From: Rickettsiales bacterium
Lineage (GTDB): Bacteria; Pseudomonadota; Alphaproteobacteria; TMED109
Length of the DNA: 9,344 nt
Reading direction: 5' to 3'
NCBI GenBank assembly: GCA_002720125.1
Contig: PBGQ01000028.1
Location: forward strand, 12,052 to 21,395
Below, piece by piece: positions 6,821-9,344 of this stretch (the stretch's first letter is position 1; the number at the start of each line of letters is the position of its first letter). Position numbers and translations under genes: made by a program. The notes under the pieces are model-generated. The model searched no databases. It was given only the letters and a program-made list of their open reading frames with translations, and had not been told where the DNA came from.

Positions 6821-7457
6821 AAAATATTTCCTTATTAATTAATTTACTTATAACATTTGATATATCATAGTTAACGTGGTCGATGTAATTATAAATTTCC
6901 TTATTATTTTTTTTTATTAAGATAGTTTTAATTCCAATTTTATAAGCTGTATTAAGGTTTGATGGTATATCATCAATCATTACTGTATTAGAGGGCTCTA
7001 GGTTAAACTTTTTTAGTACCTTTAAATAACTATCTTTTTGTGGCTTTGGGATATAGTTAGCATCTTCTATATCAAAAATATCATCTATGTATTCATGTAC
7101 ATCTATTTTTTTTAAAACATTCTTTGCATGTTTTAATGTTCCATTTGTAAAAATAATTTTTTTCCCATTGTATTTCTTCAATAATTTTTTGAGTTTTAAG
7201 TCTTTTTTAATAGACGATAAATCTATATCATGTACATAGCTTAAGAATGGTTCAGGTTTGATATTATGATGGATCATTAAACCTCTAAGAGTCGTTCCAT
7301 TTTCCTTAAAATATTTTTTTTGAATTAGAAAAGCTTTTTTTGAATCAACCTCAAGTTTATTTGATATAAATTTTTTCATTCTTAAGTCTACCTGAGAAAA
7401 AATTTTTTCTGACTCTGCGTAAATAGTATTATCTAGGTCAATTAGCAAGTCTAACAT
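6801..7457 (-). CDS. HAD-superfamily phosphatase, pyrimidine 5'-nucleotidase-like
   Basis: A 218-residue protein with all four HAD motifs. Motif I is LIDLDNT (5-11), with nucleophile D7 and acid/base D9. Motif II is IIFTNG (101-106), with T104-N105. The motif III lysine is K138 in [10 protein letters not shown] (135-144). Motif IV is [10 protein letters not shown] (159-168), with D162 and D163. A helical cap lies between motifs I and II (about 12-95). The DLDNT-IY start, the FTNG form of motif II and the cap size resemble the pyrimidine 5'-nucleotidase/SDT1 subfamily, so a small phosphorylated metabolite is the likely substrate, but the exact one cannot be read from sequence. It starts at the ATG at 7457, 6 nt after argB, behind a weak AGAAAG, and overlaps dapD by 20 bases. 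A HAD gene in this place between argB and dapD is usual in alphaproteobacteria, which suggests a conserved but unassigned role. Confidence 0.88.
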   Translation of the reverse strand: MLDLLIDLDNTIYAESEKIFSQVDLRMKKFISNKLEVDSKKAFLIQKKYFKENGTTLRGLMIHHNIKPEPFLSYVHDIDLSSIKKDLKLKKLLKKYNGKKIIFTNGTLKHAKNVLKKIDVHEYIDDIFDIEDANYIPKPQKDSYLKVLKKFNLEPSNTVMIDDIPSNLNTAYKIGIKTILIKKNNKEIYNYIDHVNYDISNVISKLINKEIFYEIKKI

Positions 7458-7463
7458 TTAAAT

Positions 7464-8342
7464 TTACTTTCTAAACAAAGTTCCAACACCTTTATCGCTA
7501 AAGAGCTCTTTAAGTAGGGCATGCTTGACTCTCCCATCAATTATTACAGATGCTTTTACACCTTTTCTAACGGTTTCTATGCAAGTATTTACTTTAGGTA
7601 TCATTCCACCATAAATCACTTTCTTTGATATTAAGGTTCTTGCATTTTTTAATTGCAACTCTGTTATTAATTTTTCATTACTATCTATTACTCCAGAAAC
7701 ATCAGTAAGCATAAGAAGTCTTCTAGCATTTAACTTGTGTGCAATAAAACCAGCAGTTAAATCTGCATTAATATTAAATTTGATACCAGATGTATTTGCG
7801 CCTATAGGAGCAACAATAGGAACTAATTTTAAGTCAAGTAGTTTTAGCAATAAACTTTTATTTAGCTTGTAGGGTTTACCAACATAGCCAATATCTATGA
7901 GCTTTTTATTTTCTCTCAAGATAAGTTTATTTGCCATAAGCATTCCTGAGTCATATCCAGACAAACCAATTGCAGGAACACCATGTCCAGAAAGATTTAA
8001 AGATATATTTTTATTTATATTGCCAGAGAGAACCATCTCCACTACTTTAAAAGTTTTTTTATCAGTTATTCTCATTCCTTTTAAAAACTTATGAGTAATA
8101 TTCATAGTATCAAGAGTTTCATTAATTTGAGGGCCTCCACCGTGAACAATAATTGGCCTTACACCTAAATCAACTATTGTTTTAATATCTTTTGAAAAAC
8201 TTTTGGACAGATTAGGGTCAATCATGGCACTTCCCCCATATTTGATAACTATTATTTGATTTTTATATTTTCGAATATTTCTTTCTAACTCAACAGAGTC
8301 TATTTTTAAGAGCTTAGATATATTATTTTTATTTTTTGTCAT
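7464..8342 (-). CDS. argB: Acetylglutamate kinase, arginine-sensitive type
   Basis: A 292-residue cytoplasmic enzyme that phosphorylates N-acetylglutamate, the second step of arginine synthesis. Signatures are IVIKYGGSAM (31-40), VRPIIVHGGGPQINETL (61-77), FLKGMRITD (86-94) and GLSGYDSGML (126-135). KFNINADLTAGFIAHKL (188-204), LMLTDVSGVID (210-220) and GGMIPKV (245-251) follow. About 29 residues precede the first strand, and the C-terminus reads HALLKELFSDKGVGTLF (274-290). Both resemble the hexameric, arginine-inhibited acetylglutamate kinases, so feedback inhibition by arginine is expected. The ATG at 8342 lies 14 bases inside the end of engB, with GGGAAG about 5 nt upstream. The downstream HAD gene is 6 nt away. 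Confidence 0.97.
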   Translation of the reverse strand: MTKNKNNISKLLKIDSVELERNIRKYKNQIIVIKYGGSAMIDPNLSKSFSKDIKTIVDLGVRPIIVHGGGPQINETLDTMNITHKFLKGMRITDKKTFKVVEMVLSGNINKNISLNLSGHGVPAIGLSGYDSGMLMANKLILRENKKLIDIGYVGKPYKLNKSLLLKLLDLKLVPIVAPIGANTSGIKFNINADLTAGFIAHKLNARRLLMLTDVSGVIDSNEKLITELQLKNARTLISKKVIYGGMIPKVNTCIETVRKGVKASVIIDGRVKHALLKELFSDKGVGTLFRK

Positions 8343-8967
8343 CTCTACTTCCCAATAAACATAAAATTTCTCTTCTTAATTCATTAATACCAGCTTTTGT
8401 TTTAGAACTAGAAAAAATTACTTTCTCCCTAATATTCTTATTATAATTCTCAATTCCTTTTAAAAGACTCTCTTTATTACTGAGGGAAACTTTATCAAAC
8501 TTAGTAAATACTACCTGATAATCTAATTTATATCTTTCTAATAAATAAATAAAATTTTTATCTGAATCTTTTATCCCATGTCTGCTATCAATTAAGACAA
8601 AAATTATTTTTATTTCTTGTCTTTGTGTTAAATATAAGAAAAGCATTTTTGATAGTTCTTCTGTTTTTCTTTTGGAAACATTTGCAAAGCCATAACCAGG
8701 AAGGTCTACAACTATAAAAGAGTTATTAATTTTATAAAATGAAATATTTTTAGTATGCCCAGGTCTATTAGAAGTAGTAGCTATTTTTTTTCTATTAAGT
8801 AAGGAATTTATAATAGATGATTTTCCAACATTTGACCTTCCAGCAAAACAAAATTCAGGTAATTTATAGATTTTAATATCCTCAAAATTCCCACATTTTG
8901 AAACATTACTAATTTCAGAGAAATTGTATGATTTCATATTTATTTTGTCTTTTTCATAATAATCCAT
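8329..8967 (-). CDS. engB: Ribosome-biogenesis GTPase EngB (YihA/YsxC)
   Basis: A 212-residue GTPase (family usually about 195-220) that helps mature the large ribosomal subunit; often essential. G1 is GRSNVGKSS (43-51), and the switch I threonine lies in NRPGHTKNI (67-75). G3 is VDLPGYGFA (87-95), containing the EngB-typical DLPGYG. G4 is TKFDK (155-159) and G5 is SSSKT (186-190). The start at 8967 overlaps the yidC end by 28 bases and has only a weak GGA upstream. An in-frame ATG at 8937, 2 nt after the yidC stop, would give 202 residues, begin MKSYNFSE, and still leave about 32 residues before the P-loop. The sequence does not decide between them. The gene follows yidC, the common alphaproteobacterial order, and overlaps argB by 14 bases. 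Confidence 0.95.
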   Translation of the reverse strand: MDYYEKDKINMKSYNFSEISNVSKCGNFEDIKIYKLPEFCFAGRSNVGKSSIINSLLNRKKIATTSNRPGHTKNISFYKINNSFIVVDLPGYGFANVSKRKTEELSKMLFLYLTQRQEIKIIFVLIDSRHGIKDSDKNFIYLLERYKLDYQVVFTKFDKVSLSNKESLLKGIENYNKNIREKVIFSSSKTKAGINELRREILCLLGSRDDKK

Positions 8968-9344
8968 TGTTGTCCAATGGAAAGAACATTATTCCAAGTC
9001 CAATAAATCACAAGCCCAGCTGGGAATGTTGCAAAAAGGAATAAAAATATTAAAGGTAGAAAACTCATTATTTTAGCTTGTAATGGATCAGGAGGAGCCG
9101 GATTTAGCTTTTGTTGCAAATACATAGTCCCGGCCATAAGAATAGGCCAGGCACCTATCATTAGAAAACCAGGTGGTGTAAAATTAAATATACCAAACAA
9201 ATTGAATACAGTTGTAGGATCTGGTGCTGATAAATCGCTGATCCATCCATAAAAAGGAGCATGTCTTGTTTCAAGAGTTACAAATAATACCTTGTAAAGA
9301 GCAAAAAATATTGGAATTTGGATTAAAATTGGTAAACAACCAGA
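8940..9344 (-). CDS. yidC: Membrane protein insertase YidC, C-terminal part only
   Basis: The frame is open to the right edge and gives the last 134 residues; the N-terminus, periplasmic domain and start lie outside the window. Hallmarks are [20 protein letters not shown] (1-20 of the fragment), the conserved hydrophobic segment of YidC/Oxa1, then [20 protein letters not shown] (24-43). [17 protein letters not shown] (66-82), [25 protein letters not shown] (91-115) and [15 protein letters not shown] (118-132) follow. The segment contains three predicted membrane helices of the conserved core, and the protein ends shortly after the last one with a short basic tail. YidC inserts and folds inner-membrane proteins, alone or with SecYEG. 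A reading beginning at the internal TTG at 9200 would drop the conserved GCLPILIQ segment and is not the real start. Confidence 0.96.
   Translation of the reverse strand, partial: SGCLPILIQIPIFFALYKVLFVTLETRHAPFYGWISDLSAPDPTTVFNLFGIFNFTPPGFLMIGAWPILMAGTMYLQQKLNPAPPDPLQAKIMSFLPLIFLFLFATFPAGLVIYWTWNNVLSIGQQWIIMKKTK

Noticed and set aside
1..9344. Search for tRNA/rRNA genes, CRISPR repeats, insertion sequences, prophage or defence genes.
   Set aside because: Every stretch is covered by a recognised housekeeping gene; no tRNA cloverleaf, spaced repeats, terminal inverted repeats or transposase/nuclease motifs were seen.

Overview
The window is a very compact, AT-rich stretch (roughly 30% G+C by eye; Lys, Asn and Ile codons dominate). 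It carries eleven genes of ordinary bacterial families, two of them cut by the window edges. TGA is used as a stop and Trp is TGG, so the code is standard. Gene content and order point to a streamlined alphaproteobacterium, plausibly a free-living marine type such as SAR11-like or HIMB59-like lineages. The first clue is the hemC-hemD-Mic60/mitofilin-HemY run divergent from tsaD-gpsA. The second is the yidC-engB-argB-HAD-dapD run. From general knowledge, both are typical alphaproteobacterial neighbourhoods. The lineage within the class is inference.

Layout, left to right. Bases 1-3927 are a minus-strand heme/envelope operon read hemC -> hemD -> Mic60-like -> HemY-like (HemY runs off the left edge). 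Junctions are an ATGA overlap, a 2-nt gap and a TTGA overlap. A 34-bp A/T-only-like spacer (3928-3961) separates it from the plus-strand pair tsaD-gpsA (3962-5995), which abut with no gap. Next, read leftwards on the minus strand, is yidC (cut by the right edge) -> engB -> argB -> HAD phosphatase -> dapD (9344 down to 5996). The gpsA and dapD stop codons lie back to back in TAATTA.

How the genes work together. HemC and HemD make uroporphyrinogen III. The HemY-like and Mic60-like proteins are inner-membrane proteins encoded with them. TsaD makes the t6A tRNA modification and GpsA makes glycerol-3-phosphate for phospholipids. YidC inserts membrane proteins, EngB is a ribosome-assembly GTPase, ArgB belongs to arginine synthesis and DapD to lysine/peptidoglycan synthesis. 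The HAD protein is of unknown substrate.

Only about 42 nt of 9344 lie outside coding sequence. I see no RNA genes, mobile elements, CRISPR arrays, convincing hairpin terminators or any gene-free stretch over 34 nt. I found no clearly undescribed system. The points most worth attention are the unusual membrane region of the Mic60-like protein, the near-total coding density with a zero-gap convergent junction, the likely leaderless divergent start sites, and the HAD gene embedded in the argB-dapD run.
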